Shown here: one piece after another, positions 1 through 14,200 of the stretch
Layout of the letters: each line of letters starts with the position of its first letter
Position numbering within the stretch: the stretch's first letter is position 1
From: Magnolia sinica
Lineage: Eukaryota > Streptophyta > Magnoliopsida > Magnoliales > Magnoliaceae
NCBI RefSeq assembly: GCF_029962835.1
Contig: NC_080577.1
Coordinates: 23,604,501-23,668,500, forward strand
Direction: 5' to 3'
Length of the DNA stretch: 64,000 nucleotides
Made by a program: the position numbers and the translations under genes
The notes under the pieces: generated by a model
Databases searched by the model: none
What the model saw: only the letters and a program-made list of their open reading frames with translations
What the model was told of the DNA's origin: nothing

Positions 1-127
1 GCATCACAAACATAATCAAAATGGGCCGTTAAACCGTATCATGTTTGTAAAATCAAATAATAACTAGAGTTTAATATGTAATATTTGACCCTCAACACTC
101 AGTTAGAAAAACAAAGTCGGATCGACT

Positions 128-365
128 TCGGCAAGGTTCATTTTCGATGAAAATCATTATCCTCGCTGCTATTTTCGATGTGGTCAATTTGAGCTTTAGA
201 TATGATTCATTTTTTGTTCAAATGCTCTAAAACCATCATGAAAAATGAAAAAAACGGTATGGATATAATAAATACATCATTGGAGAGCCCATGTAATCTT
301 GATATCATTTGAGTCGTTCGTACAACTCAGAGCTCGAGGTGTATCTCTGATCGTCTTTGCACGAC
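128..365. repeat. Half of a MULE-type MITE
   Basis: The sequence matches the distal half of the MITE core repeated throughout the window: a diverged form of the usual end (ACGGTATGGATATAATAAATACATC), then a block related to 24240-24318 (reverse) and 52290-52375 (direct) that contains TTGATATC and GTACAACTC. The other half is not visible. Nothing gene-like is seen in 1-451. Confidence 0.5.
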
Positions 366-451
366 ACATTACTACGTTAACATGCTGTGCACAAAACTAC
401 ATTGCGTGTGGGCGCGGATTAGATACTGATTAGGTTAGTACCAAATTCCTA

Positions 452-1045
452 ATGTCACCAAGCTCTATGGACCCCGCCATGATACGTGTGTTGTATTCAT
501 ACTGTCCAACCATTTGTAGAGATGGTTTTATGGTAGAGAAAAAAAGCGAGATAGATCTAAAGTTCAAGTGGACCCACTATAGAAAACCATGGGATCAGTC
601 ACACACACCCGTTGAAACATTTATAGGGCCCACCATGATGTATTTTTTAGATCCATAAGTTAACATAGAGATAGATGAAGTGAAAACAAAAATATAAGCT
701 TGATTGGAAACTTCTGTGGCAGCTAAGAACTTTTGAACGGTGGATGTCACTGTCCCCACTGTTTTCTATGGTGGGGTCCACTTGAACTTTAAATCCATCT
801 CATTATTTTTCTCATGCCATAAAACAATCTCGCCAAATGGATGGCCCCACTGTTTTCTATGGTGGGGTCCACTTGAACTTTAAACCTAACTCATTATTTT
901 TCTCATGCCATAAAACAATCTCTTCAAATGGATGAAGAGATTGTCTCCACTTAGTCTGCCAGTTGAACTATGGATCTGAGTGTGATATGGATACAACACA
1001 TGCATCATAGTGGGGACCACAAAACTTGGTGACGTCACTACTGAA
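452..1045. mobile_element. MITE ending in a GTGACGTCAC-type block
   Basis: Inverted ends are visible: GTCACCAAGCTCTATGG near the left and the reverse complement of CCACAAAACTTGGTGAC at the right, followed by the palindrome GTGACGTCAC's inner part. The interior holds the usual core phrases (accatgatgtat, ccactgttttctatggtgg). A segment of about 91 bp is tandemly duplicated (about 754-844 and 845-935). The same right end recurs near 33090-33125 and 38670-38705. Non-coding and non-autonomous. Confidence 0.6.
943..985 (-). mobile_element. SINE head fragment
   Basis: On the minus strand this reads GATCCATAGTTCAACTGGCAGACTAAGTG, in pieces the tRNA-like head (A-box region) of the SINE seen complete at 48307-48466 and again at 28205-28272. 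Only the head is present, embedded in the MITE at 452-1045. Confidence 0.45.
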
Positions 1046-1430
1046 CACATACCTACGGGCTAAGGCTACATGCTACACTGTCAGTGGTGGTGAGGGAAAT
1101 CATAAAAAGCAGGGAAGAAACTAAATTTATGCCTGCTAGTTATAGCTCTGATTAGATCCATGTTAATTTTACACCATTAAGGAAATGGTGGTGATTATCC
1201 GGAGCTTAGCCAAGTGAACACACTTGTGCAACAAAACTCATCCCATATGTGCTAGCATGGCATGATAACTCCAAGATCCAGTCCATTCATTGGAAAGGTA
1301 CTGCTATATTGATGCTCTGGGCTAAAAATCAGCTTGAGCCAATAATCAGTTGGGCCACGGATTGCAAAGCAAAGATTGCGTGATATATAAGCAAGGCTTT
1401 GGCAGGAAATCCGCGTCCCGCTACAGCGTC
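1046..1430. other. No gene seen; MITE remnant
   Basis: I see no supported gene. Near 1401-1420 the sequence GCAGGAAATCCGCGTCCC equals the right end of the MITE at 42353-42865, so a relic of that subfamily abuts the next MITE. Confidence 0.4.
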
Positions 1431-1992
1431 GAAGCGGATTGCGTACTGAGTAACTCAGTACGCTAAACGCACTGAGTAAACTCTGTGGGGTCCACCGTGA
1501 TTTATGTACTTTATCCACTCTGTCCATCCATTTTATCAGATAATTTTAGTGTTTGAGATCAAAAATTAAGTATATCCAAACCTCAATTGGACCACACCAC
1601 AGGAAACAGTGTGAATTGAACATCTACCATTGAAAATTTCTTGGGGGCCTCAAAAGTCTCCGATCAAGTTTGTATTTATGATATCCCTTCATCCATGTTT
1701 GTGTGATCTTATGAACAGGTTGGATGAGAAATAAACATCACTGTGGACCCTATAAAGGTTTCAACGGTGGAAATCATTATTCCAACTGTTTCCTGTGGTA
1801 TGGCCCACTTGATCTTTGGATATGCTTAAATTTTTGTCTAAAAGCATAAAATAAGATGGAAAAATTGATGGACGGTGTGGATAGACCAGATACATTCACG
1901 CTGGGCCCAACAGAGTTTACTCAGTACGATAAGAGCGTACCGAGTAACTCAGTACGCAATCCGACTTCCTGAGTTAGTACGCAATCCGCTTC
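1431..1992. mobile_element. MITE with CTCAGTAC palindromic ends
   Basis: Left end GAAGCGGATTGCGTACTGAG... is mirrored by ...CTCAGTACGCAATCCG and then a second GCAATCCGCTTC at the right. The subterminal GTACTGAGTAACTCAGTAC is itself a perfect palindrome. Between the ends lies the shared core (gtggggtccaccgtgatttatg ... atggacggtgtggata). The element is about 560 bp, non-coding, and ends about 220 bp upstream of the ATG of the G3BP-like gene, so it may form part of that promoter region. Confidence 0.75.
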
Positions 1993-2145
1993 CGTCACGG
2001 ACCACGCTATCCTGTGCACGTGCAAACGTGCGCGCGAGCGACTGATATCTTTAATAAATCTCGCACGGATTTCAGTCACTAACCCTAGGACACTCTACTT
2101 ATTTCACAGTTAGATCTTGAAGAGCATTGCAGATCTAGGGCTCGG

Positions 2146-2163
2146 GATGAAGGTTATAGCGTA
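2146..2163 (+). promoter_or_regulatory. Short uORF upstream of the G3BP-like gene
   Basis: ATG AAG GTT ATA GCG TAA (five codons) lies 47 bp upstream of the main start codon at 2211. If transcription starts upstream of 2146 it would be translated first and could lower main-frame initiation. The transcription start is unknown. Confidence 0.3.
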
Positions 2164-2210
2164 AGGGTTTTAAGATCGCTTTCGTTACAGGCTTTTGTAG
2201 CAGTGCGACA

Positions 2211-5200
2211 ATGGCGGCTCCGTTTCCTGCTTCCGTGAGTGCTGTTCAGGTGATTACATCTAAAAAAAACCATCTTTTCTTCCTATTTTTAAGTTTCAAT
2301 GGCGGTGAAATATATATATTTTTGGGTGCAGGTTGGATCGTATTTCGTTGGGCAGTACTATCACATTCTTCAACAGCAGCCGGATTTCGTTCATCAGTTC
2401 TACACGGAATCGAGCACGATGCTCCGTGTCAATGGGAGCAAGACCGAAACTGCCACTGCAATGATGGTAATTCTGCAGTGTGCGTGTGTGTGTGTGTGTG
2501 TGTATAAATTTTGCTTTCGTGCATGTTATTCAAATTCATAATTAAAAAATTGTAAATTCGCATTCATGTGTTAGTTATTGGAATTTCAGTTTCTTGCACG
2601 TGATTTTAGAGGAATGGTGCTATGTAGATAGACATTGTTTGGAATGTAGCTTCATATAAGTATGCTATGATTTTGTAGGACACACGGGCATGCCATTATG
2701 TTACGAAGAGTGGCCACCACTGTAGATTGCTTGCTTGCATTTATTCGTTTGGGCTGATCCCTGATATTTAAGTAAACAGAATAATGTAAACCCCAAAGGG
2801 GATGAAAATAGAGATAAAAGAAAAGAAGAAAGAGATTGTGGAAAGAACCCAACAATCCTCTAGCTGAATGCTAGTGACCTTAGAAAAAATCCCTATCCAA
2901 ATCTTCTACCAAATAAAGAAACAACATACCAAAGAAGTTAGAAGTTTTATTTAGATCATCATAACAATGCATTAGACCTCCATAACATACCCTTTTGTAG
3001 CCTTGAAGTAAAAAAGAGAAACCCTAATAATAGAAAATGACCAAAATGCCCCTAAACACAATCACTACAATATGGGCCTTATGTAAGGCCATATCTCACC
3101 CAAACTGCCTCAAAATTACATGATCTTGGGCTCATTTGAAACCTCACTCAGTAGGCTATCAAACAGGATGATTTTTAGGTCGTTCATGCATCTTTTGGTG
3201 CCCCCAAGAAGGGTCCACCAAGAACGTGAAGAAAATAAAAAAGAGAATATATTAACTAAATCACGACTAAATCTCACCCTAAAAACTAATTAAATAAATA
3301 AAACTTATGAAATTAATGACCATATGATCGATTCCATAGGCAACACAATTCAATTTGACTGTCGATCCCATTCAATTGATCATCAAACCATTGATTTGGT
3401 CCAGATCATCAATCAAGACAATCTAACTCGTAGGATTGATCAAATCTTACATCAACTAGCTTTTGGGCCATTGGGTTACATCAATTTCACCCAACTCCAA
3501 AAGAAATTGTCTTTAAAAAAAAGTAATAAGGATAAGAGGTGTTAAGCTTTTTATCATCCTAGCATTGTCCTATTTTTCCATAGGACCTCCCCTACAGTAT
3601 CGTCACTACATGATCCATTTGCAACTCCTTTGGAAACATGACTCGAATGGTACTTCTATTGTGTATTTCAAGTATAGTAATTTCAAGTATAGTACCCAAT
3701 AAGTTATTGAGTGCCTCTAGTTTAAATTGGTAGTCTTAATTTCCTGTAAAGATTGTCATTCGTAGCGTGTTTTATTTGACTTCGATGACAGTTGATGGTG
3801 GAGACACATGCAACTTGTGCATAAATATGGTGTAGAAATATGTCCATCTTTTCTTTTGCCTCTTGGTGGTCCTCCATGTTCTAGATGTTGATTGTGGTCT
3901 CTTCGTCACTGTTGGCTTTCGATCGGTGGGCCTTGATTGACATTGAGAGGCTTCATGGTGATCATGAAACTATCAATCTCTTCAACCTTCAAATCATCCA
4001 TTCTTGTTAATCTCCTCTAACATGTCATTTGCTGGTTGATCATCCATTTTCACTGGCGCTTCCTTCGATCGAGCTGGTGATCCATCGGTAGGTGTATCCA
4101 TGGATCCATCGGGTGAGCCAATAGTGGATTCCTCTCTAGTCACCACACTCGCAAACATTTTGTTCTTAGGAACTCTAGTGAAAAATGCATTGAAGTTCAT
4201 AGCATTTTCTTGTTCAATCAATGGCTCAAAACAAGCTCTTGTCTCCTCCTTGAATTCCTTGATTTTTTTTTTGCAGTATCTTCCTTGAACATGCTAATCT
4301 CCTTCTTGAGTTCCCATAGATTCTCCTTCTGCGTCTCTTCAATATTCTTAGTCATCTTTGACAATGTTGTGAGCAATGGGAGGCTTTTGAATAATTGACA
4401 TGTGGCTGCCATTGTTGATAACACTGAGAGAGGTGTTAAAAGAAATCGTCGGAAGGCACATATGAAGATAGCTATAACTTGAGGTGATGCGAAGGACTAT
4501 CTTGATCATGAAGGTAACTTGATAAGAATAGCATCGTGGATATGAAAGGGCATGGGAGTCCGAATAGGAATATTTGTATGAGGCATATGAACGTCTTCCT
4601 CAACATGAAATAATGTAGGTTGAAGTAACTCGGATAAGAATAACATGATGGATATGAAAGGGCATAAGAGCTTGAATATGGATAATTGTACGAGGCAGAT
4701 GGACATCTTTCTATCCATAACTTCTCTAACAAAGAACATGAAATAATCCAGGTTGAACTTTAGGCTTGAGTTCTAGATATAAGGGTTTTGGGGGTTTGGG
4801 ATGGGTTTTAGGGAAGGGAAAAAAAGGCAAGGGAATTGATGGGTTGGAACGGGAGTAGGATTTGGTAGGGTTGGAAATGGGTACAATCAGGGTTTGATGG
4901 TTTTATTTTATTTTATTATATTGGGTATGGTTGGGGTTCAAAGGATTTGGTAATTTGAGGAAGTAAGGGAAAATGAAAAGAAAAGAAAAGGGAAGAGATT
5001 GAGAAAAAGATGAGGAAATTAACTTATTTCAGTTTTTCAAAGAAGTAACTTGCTCTAATACCAATTAAATGCAAACCCCAAAAGGAGATGCAAATAGATT
5101 AAAGAAAAGAAGAAAGAGAGATTATGGGAAAGGATCCAGCAATCCTTTAGTTGAATGCTAGAGATTGTGAAAAAAAACTCCTTCTCCAAATCGTCTACCG

Positions 5201-8200
5201 AATAAAGAAACAACAAACCAAGGAAGTTTTAATTTTATTTAGATCATCATTATAATGCAGCCTCCATAACATAGCCTTATATATGCTTAAAACAAAAAAT
5301 AGAAGCCCTAATAATTGAAAATGAACAAATTGCCCCTAAATCTTGTCACTGCCACATGAGCCTTACGTAAATGAGCCATTTCCCAAAAGGGCCGACCAAG
5401 AAAGTGATGAAAATAGAAAAGAGAATTTGTTAACTAATTCATGACTCAATCTCACACTAGAAAGTAATTAAATAGATAATACCTATGAAATTGAAGATCA
5501 TATGATTGAACCGTAGGCCCCACAATTTAAGTAGACAATTGGTCCCATCCAATTCATAATCATACAATTGATTTGGTCCAGATCATCAATCAAGACAATT
5601 TGATCGGTAGTATTGATTAGATCTTAGATCAACTAGCTTGCATGGCCATTTGGTTGCATCTTAGAGGAATGCACTTCTCTTTACAAAAAAATAGTTGCTT
5701 GAGTCAATTGAATTTCCTTTACTATCAAATCAGGGAAAAAAGTTGAATGAAATATCATAGTGGATTTTTGCTGAACTTTGATGATTTGATCAATGGATAT
5801 CACAGTGGATTGGAATGATACCATCTTTTCAAATGATGTGAATTGGTTCAATGTAACAAGGATGGCACTCCCTGACACGATTGTGTGAGCCAAGTGTTTT
5901 ACTGAGAGCTTGTGCACTCATATCTCCCACCATCCATAAATGGTGGGTGGGAATCTTAGCACACATTTCAAAATGGATTTTTGAACATTTGAATTTTGAA
6001 ATGCTGAATAGAGAATTGCTGCTAGTTAACCACCGACCGTCATTAAACAGTGAGAGATGATGACTTCATTACTCACCATGAATCCTATGTGCATTGAAAT
6101 CATGCCCTTAATTGTGATTACATATTATACACATTTTATTTCTGTAATATTCTTTACATACAAATAATTGATTTTGTTAGGTTATTATTACCGTTATCAC
6201 TTTTAGGATTTTTTTTTACTCACAAATAACTACAGAATACTATTAAAATAAAATCTTTTTTCAGACGTGTCAGTAACTTGGCTTCATGCAGTCTATGACG
6301 CTGCATGGTTTGTGTGTGTGGAAGAAGGGAATTCTCATGAGCATTCTTAATTTTTTGTACAACTTTGCATGTCTGTGCCCAAACAAGCCCGTTTGAATTT
6401 GTATTTTACTTCGATGAGCAAGTAAGTCAATGTTATTGACTGGACTTATGATAGCAACAAGTTGGCCGATAATGTGAAACTGTTAAAAAAAAAACTTCTG
6501 ATTTCATGTTTGGTGTTATCTGGTTTGATGGCCTGCAGGTATTTGTCTGTCTGGTCTCTCCTGGCAGTTTGATCCAACTTCAACCACTTTATTGTTTTGC
6601 TAGTCATTTATTATTTTTATTGATAGGAACTTGAACTGATACAGTTGTTGGAATTTGATAGGAGTCAGCAAAATATGCTGTTAATGTTGTTCGTTTTATT
6701 TACTTCTTATTTCATTTCACTTAGTACCCTTTTCGGGTGCGTCGCAAAGACCTAGCTGAAAAGGCTAGAAGCTATTTCAGTATTGCTGATAGTACATTCC
6801 AAGCATTCATTTATGTTCTGTTCGGCGTTATTTTGAGCATCATTACATGGATTCCATATGCATGAATAATATCTCCCGTGGTTTTACCTCTGCAGCAAAT
6901 TCATTCACTTATCATGTCCCTGAATTTTACCGGAATTGAGATCAAAACAGCACATTCTCTGGAATCCTGGAATGGTGGTGTTCTAGTGATGGTTTCTGGT
7001 TCTGTGCAAACCAAGGATTTCAATGGCAGGAGGAATTTTGTGCAGAGCTTTTTTCTTGCTCCCCAGGAGAAAGGTTATTTTGTTCTCAATGACATCTTTC
7101 ACTTCCTCGACGATGAAAATATTCATCAACACCCAGCAGCTACATTGGCCCATGGTGATTTTGAAACGAAACTAAGTGCACCCAATCCAGCTCCCGAGCC
7201 AGGTATGTTGGATGAATGCTACCAATTTAGGATTTGTATGGATATGTGTGAATATGTTAAGTTATTCTAGAAGAGAAGAGGCTTTGTACTTATTCAACAA
7301 ATTTCTTTTAAGTTTTTAGTCACCTCCTTATTTTTTAAATGTTTTAAAGTGATTTTTTTTTTCCCTGCTGACTGAGTGAGCCTTTGGCATATTTATGCAA
7401 CTCTGATGAAATCCACACTTGAAATACTTGTTAATTTGAACTATGACATTTTTCAATCACACTATTCATTTGCAGGTAGGATTAAGAACCATTATTTAGT
7501 TTGATTGATGCTTATATCTTAAAAGTTCTATAGTATGAAGAAAAGCTATGGAAGTTACGGCTGATCCTGTGTCATGATGATTATGAAACTTCTATAGAAG
7601 TTTCTCATTTTTTCTTCTTCTAAAGATGCATACGTGGAAGATTTCCTATTCCTTTTTAATGCTTAAAAGGTTGAGAAGTATAGTGAATGGATAGTACTAG
7701 GTGCAGAATTGGTCGGGATCCACAACTTTCCTGTAAAAAATTTAATTCTACCTTTTTGCTGCTTGTTCCTTGTTTTTTTTTTTTTTTTTAATCAATTAGT
7801 TTGTTGGTACCTTGCCTTTTGTGATTTACCCCCTCTTGAGAATGAGATTGTTTTGTGTCACTATAGAGAAGAAAATTGCTTTTGAAGTTTCGGAGTATTC
7901 GCTGGGAGCAGAAGTTCAGGCTATGGAGTTCACGGCTTCAGATCATGTGGATGAAAATGACACTGTCGACAAGTACAGTATACCCGAGCCACCTCAACAA
8001 CTTTCTGAAGCTGATAACATAGTGGAAGAAACTCCTGCAGAAGAGCCTGCAGCTTCATATCCGGTGGCAGTGAACACTGTGCGGGATCCCCCACCTGTCC
8101 CTGTCGAAGAACCTGTTGGAGAACCCCCAAAACACACATATGCCTCTATTGTATGCACCACTCTTAAGCTACTAGCCTGTTACTGTCATATTATTTCCAT

Positions 8201-11200
8201 CTGGAACTGATTATTCCTCTTTATTATTATTATTATTAATTTTTTTTCTTTTTAAATCTTTTGCTGCAAAAAATTGAAGCTACGGGCTGCAAAAGGACAA
8301 TCTGCGCATTCTGTAACTCGTCCTGCTTCTTTAAACAAGAGTGCTCCAGTTGCTTCAGAGCGGTATCATGGTCTGGAGCCTAGTCAGCATTCCTATCCTC
8401 TATTGTCAGTGGGACCTGATAGCTCTGGTGCAGAAGCAGCAGATGAAATTACAGCACCAGAAGAAGAAGGTTAAATTTCCTCACCTAGACTCTCTAATAG
8501 CGAAGATGGTACCTTTCCCTGTAAATGTTCCTTGAAAGTTACAGGAGTAGTAGGATAAACAGTAAAGAAAGAAAAAAAAGAAAGAGTTAGAACTTTAGAG
8601 ATAAGGTGCAGGAGGACATTGGTTTTCTGGGAGCAGCCAAAACCGCCTTGACTACTCAGACACATAGCATTGTTTGCACCTTATCCTTTTGAAAAACACA
8701 AACATTCACGAATCTCAAGTTGCCATGCACCTCCTTTTAAGTAATGAAGTACATGGCCACTTAACTGTTTGGTGTGTTTACCACTGCGAATGTACGACAT
8801 GTTACCTACTTGATATATTTGTCTTGCCCGACTTGAAAACTCAAGAAGAAAGTACCATCTTCTTTAAACAACTATATGTCTACATTTATATACACGTACA
8901 GCGGTACAGGCATGACTTGACACTTGCTGTAAACTAAGCTATTCTCAGCCATCTGACATCCTGTTCAAGGAATTCTGTACCGTCTGTAATACAGTGCTCT
9001 TTTCCTCTCTCCACCAACATGCACGCACAAACAATTACAAATCCTTTTCAAAGGAAAATTGTTTGCCAGCAAAAATTCTTGAAACTCATTCTATTTTCTT
9101 TAAACAACTACATGTCTACAGGCACGCACAGACATGATTTGACACTTTGCAGTAATCTAAACTTTTCTCATCCATTTGAGATCCTGTTCAAGGAATTCTG
9201 TAGCTCCTGTAGTGCAGTGCTCCTTTCCTCTCCATTTTTTTTTTTGAAACGATGATAACAAATTGTATTAGAGAAAGAGCCAAAAGGCTAAAAAGTACAA
9301 AAGGGAGAAAAATAGAAAGAGAGAAGATTTTACAACTTGATCCAAAAAACCAGAAATTGCTCAGCAGCTAAAATATTCGCTGCATGCACCCATTCGACAA
9401 CATTTTGCCTTACCCTATCGAGAACTTTTGCTGGATCACACCTATCATTTTTAAAGCATCGGCTATTTCTTTCTAGCGAAATGCTCCACAGCCTTGCTAA
9501 TAAATGTTAAGGACCAAACTCGATTCCCAACCTTACATTTGCCCCCTCCGTGCCAAGCCAGAAGAAGCTGGTCAACTGAACCTGGGAAAACCCATGAGAC
9601 TCTGAACATGGAAAGAAAGCCACTCCAAATCATATATGTGAAAGGACAGTGAATGAATAAATGATGAACAGATTCCTCATTGTTATAGCATAACAAGCAC
9701 ACATGTGGAATTATCATTTCACTGCTTCGCAAGTTATCAATGGTAAGGACCTCCTTTCTGCCCACCAACCACACAAAGGCCTTGTAAAGAGACTTTATGG
9801 AAAACTTTCCAGATTTGTCGATGAGCCACATGGAGGTATCTTCCTCCGAAGAGACTGGATGTATAGATGACAAGACATCCAAAAGCCTTAGAAACTCCTC
9901 CATCTCTTCGTTGTTAAGATTTCTTCTGCATCGAGGGGCGCAAATTGTTACTTCACCTTGATTGGACAGACATTTTTCTTCCAACACATTCACGTCAATG
10001 GCAATACTTGCCAGATGAGGGAATAACACATTATTTAGACTCTAATTCCCGACCCACACATCTGGCCAAAACTGTTTGTCAGTCCTCTTCAAAGGAAAAC
10101 TGTTTTACAGTAAAAATCCTGGAAACTCATTTTCTTCTCTGCTGGAGGTCTGGCCTGTTTTATTTGTTACAAAAATTCAGGATGGTGATCCTTCTTTCTA
10201 AGCCTTGTTATGTTGCAGTGTTTGTTCTGATGCCTAATCGCAAATCTTCTCAGGTGAAGGGAGATCTGTTTATGTAAGAAACCTGCCCTCTACAGTGTCA
10301 GCTTCTGATGTTGAGCAGGAGTTCAAGAACTTCGGTAGAATCAAGCTTGACGGTGTTGTCATCAGGAACCGCAAGGTACCATCCATGGCTGTTTTTTTAC
10401 TGGTTACTGCTTCCCACCTCAGAAATTAATCAAATATTTAGCTTCTGACTTCTGAGTGTACACTCTGGATCTGCAGGATATTGGTGTCTGCTATGCGTTT
10501 GTTGAATTTGAAGATGCTGCTGGTGTCCAAAATGCAATTAAGGTTTGTTTTTCTTTCAAGAATTATAAAGAACTTCAGGTTTATCATTCCATGCCGTCTT
10601 CTTTCCTCAGTTTGGTTGGGCCATTACCTCTATAATTTCTCCGTATGGATTTCTGTGTATCCCAAATACCCTATCTGTGTTAATCCAACTGTAACATCCC
10701 TGCACAAGTGGAGGGAGTCAGTTGGATGTAACCGCTACCCGTGGCCATACAGCTTGATCTGATTGCTCAGGCTACCTGGAGAAGTCCCATTCATGCCATT
10801 CCACGATGTGTCATAATGATTTCTATGCGAACAGCCCATGTCCAAGCGGAATTCAGGAGGCATCAATATTGGGACCTATTTGGTTACTGAAAAAGTTAAA
10901 TTTGGACAGCCTTGTCCATACAGGGCACATTTGCATTGTTTGTAAACAACCATTATTTGTGGGTCCGGTTCCATGGCTCAGTGGTAGACAGATTGCATTT
11001 CAACACTGAGGTCATGGATTCAAGTGCCTGTGTGGTGTGGGTGTGTGTATGAAATCCGGACATGAAGCTAGTTTTAGCCCATATTTCATAGAATACATAA
11101 ATGAATAGCTATCTTTTTTGCATGTATGGCACATGTGCCACATGTCTACATGAGACACTTACGAATAGCCATGTGAAGGTATGCTGCATGTACCACAAGT

Positions 11201-14200
11201 GTCACTGTGCATGTTCAAGCAACCGACATGTGCCGCCGTGCATCACTGCATCTTCAAATAGCCCATGTCTGCCACATGTGCCCATATTAATATACAAATG
11301 CATTTCATGTCTACATGCGCCAATTTACCTAATGTGTACAAGTGCCACAAATGCTTGTCTAGACGGTGTTTGAAAAACAACATTCTGCACAACAAAATAA
11401 TCTATCTGTACAAGTCTATTAAGAGAGGCAATATCTGGACAGATGTGTTCAAAAAGTTCTGATCAGATAGAACTTTGATGGTAACCAAACGTGCCCTTAG
11501 GTTTTCTCAAATCTATTTTTTTTCTTGGCCGCACATGTGAAGCTTGTTGCTCCTATCAAAATGAGGAATCTCATTCTTGGCAATGGGAATTTCATGGGAG
11601 ATGTTTGACTTTGGTTTTTATCAGCATACAATTGGTAAAATCTTGCAGCAAATTGAACAACTTAGAATATGAAAATAGGTGGACAAAGAAATAATTGATA
11701 ACAAACAAATTAGTAAAGCGATAAGTATGCTTATTGTAAAAAAATAAGAGAGCATATTGTGATATTATCAATTTTTATTTTTTATTTTTTGGTTGCAAAA
11801 TATTGGTGACATTTGTTATCATGCCTTGACCAAGTGACCGACACGTTAGTGCAGTTTCTGGTGCACTCTAGCTATCCGCTTAATCTCTCTGGCTTATTGC
11901 AGGCATCTCCAATCCAGTTTGGTGGACGGCAAGTGCACATTGAAGAGCGGAGAGCAAACAGCAGCTCATCTAGAGGAGGAAGTATGTCATTCTTTCATGC
12001 TGCTGCTTTTTATTTTACTCCAGCTGCTATTATTATTGTTGCCTGAATGCTCTATTTGGGAATCTTTGTCAGCTTTTGGATATTGGCTCGTACATTTGAA
12101 TAACTCAAATGTACTTGGATTTGTGAGGACCTAAATGCATTGATGCAGACCAATCTAGGTTTAGAAAGAAACCTGATTAGTCCCAAGATCCAATTGGTAT
12201 GGGAATAGATCCATAATGATTTCTACCTCTGGAATATGTCAATTGCAGGTTTTGAATATGTAATCATCAGTTCCATTAAATTCCAAATATCAATCAATAT
12301 AGGTAAAATGATAGCACCGTAGTAGCATCCACGGGGGGTGCAAACAGAATCATCAGTAGGATTTCATTTTCTGCAGCCAAACTAAATTCTAATACTTGAA
12401 AATCAAACCCAGCGGCTGTTTTCTAATTCCCAGCAACTTGTTAAACCCAGTAGTCAAACAATAATTCCAGCACACCCTGGACAATTTTTCAGTCAAAACA
12501 GTATAACTAAAAATTATACCAGATTCGTGCACTGGAGAGAAGTACTTCAACTTTCATAAAATGGTTCAAAAAGGAACCAAAGAATTCTAAAACATCGTCA
12601 AATTTTGCTTTCAAAGAAAAGATGCAACCAGTTCCGGAATCTGCCTCCTATGGTGGGGCAAACAGCTTTATATTACCCCTAAACCAACCCTAAATCATCA
12701 ATCATAGCACTATGCTCGGCAGTAGGTAATCTCAACTCTTAGCATCACTTCAATATGACCCCAAGAAGAAATTATCTGTTAGAGAAACCCCTAAACAAAA
12801 CTAAACATTAAGACATAAGTGGGTATGCCTAGACAAATAGGAGAGCTGTGAAAGCCTTGCAAACCATTCCTTAGAATGAAACCTATCTGCATGAGTCGAT
12901 ATTGACATCAGCATAATGGTTGCATCATCCCTTATTCTTTTCCTCCAAACTGCATGTCCAATCATTTTATGGTTGCTGGTGCTGTTGGGCTCAGTATCAG
13001 TATGGTGGCCTCCTTCAGCTTCTGACTTCCTATTTGATCAGCTTTCTCTTTTTAGTTTTTTTGAATGGTTTCTTCTTTTCTTCTTCTTCTTCCAATCAGC
13101 ATCAATCTCTTTCGGTTGGAGAGGTTTCCCACTTGATTTCCAAACTTTCTGGTCACCTTTGTCATCTGGATGCTCCTGCATAGACTTCAGAATAGTTCTT
13201 GCAACTTTTTGTAGTACTTGAAGGAGAGCTGTAAGACTAGCTATTTTTTATTGGACATAATGTTGGGCAGTTAAAGCACAAATGCTCACAGGAAGAACGT
13301 AGCTGAAATGAGGATGTTGAGATGGATGAATTTCATGATGGGGAAGGATAGTATTTGAGAGAACTTGGGAGTTGCACCAATAGGGCAATAATGTGAGGGA
13401 AAGTAGACTTGGATGGTTTGGCTGTGCACAACATGGACCAAGAACTGCATCAGTTAATGAGCAAAGGGCAAGGGGAAGGCCTAAAAGGACACCAGTGGAG
13501 TTAGTAAGAAAAATATCTTAGGACCTACAGTTTAACTGAGGATATGGTCTGTGATAGAGTGGAATAGTGAAACTGGATTCGTGTAGCTGACCCCAATTAG
13601 TCTTTGATAAGGCTTAGATGATGATGAAGAAAAAGAACAAGGATTCAACTGGAGCATGATCCTCCTTCAGTACATGAAGGAACAAGTATTGCTCCTCCCT
13701 TGGAGCAGTATCCCTGTCCTGTAGCTGTGTCCTCACCAGAAGTATTTTCCTACACCCCATTGGATCAATGTTGCACCACACCCTTACCAGAACATGTTCC
13801 CAACAGAGTACGGCACTAGTACCTTCAGGTAACTGGCTGGTGACTTTATTTACCTAAATCCATGCATTTATGGAGCTGTGGATTTGGAGAATCCATGGAT
13901 TTGGCAAATCCCCAACAAAAACAAGAAGGGAGATTTGAAATCCATGGATTTTGCAGAATCCTTTCCCTAAATCCCTCGCCCCAAACAGCCCTTAATAACA
14001 GCATAAGATGGCGAACCCTGAACCCAGTACAAGCCAAATCAGCGTGCCAGCATCTCTATTTTCAACCCCTTGTTTTTGCGGGCAATATTCTAATTCCCCT
14101 TTATAACTTGTATATTGCACCATACAGACTGACTGAGCACGTTCCCAGGGCTGGACACCTGTTCCTTTCTAGTCTACTAAAAACCATTTGTATTAATATA

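Noticed and set aside
12916-13221. 101-residue hydrophobic plus-strand frame in intron 8
   Set aside because: Mirror of the lysine-rich minus-strand fragment and a polypyrimidine tract.
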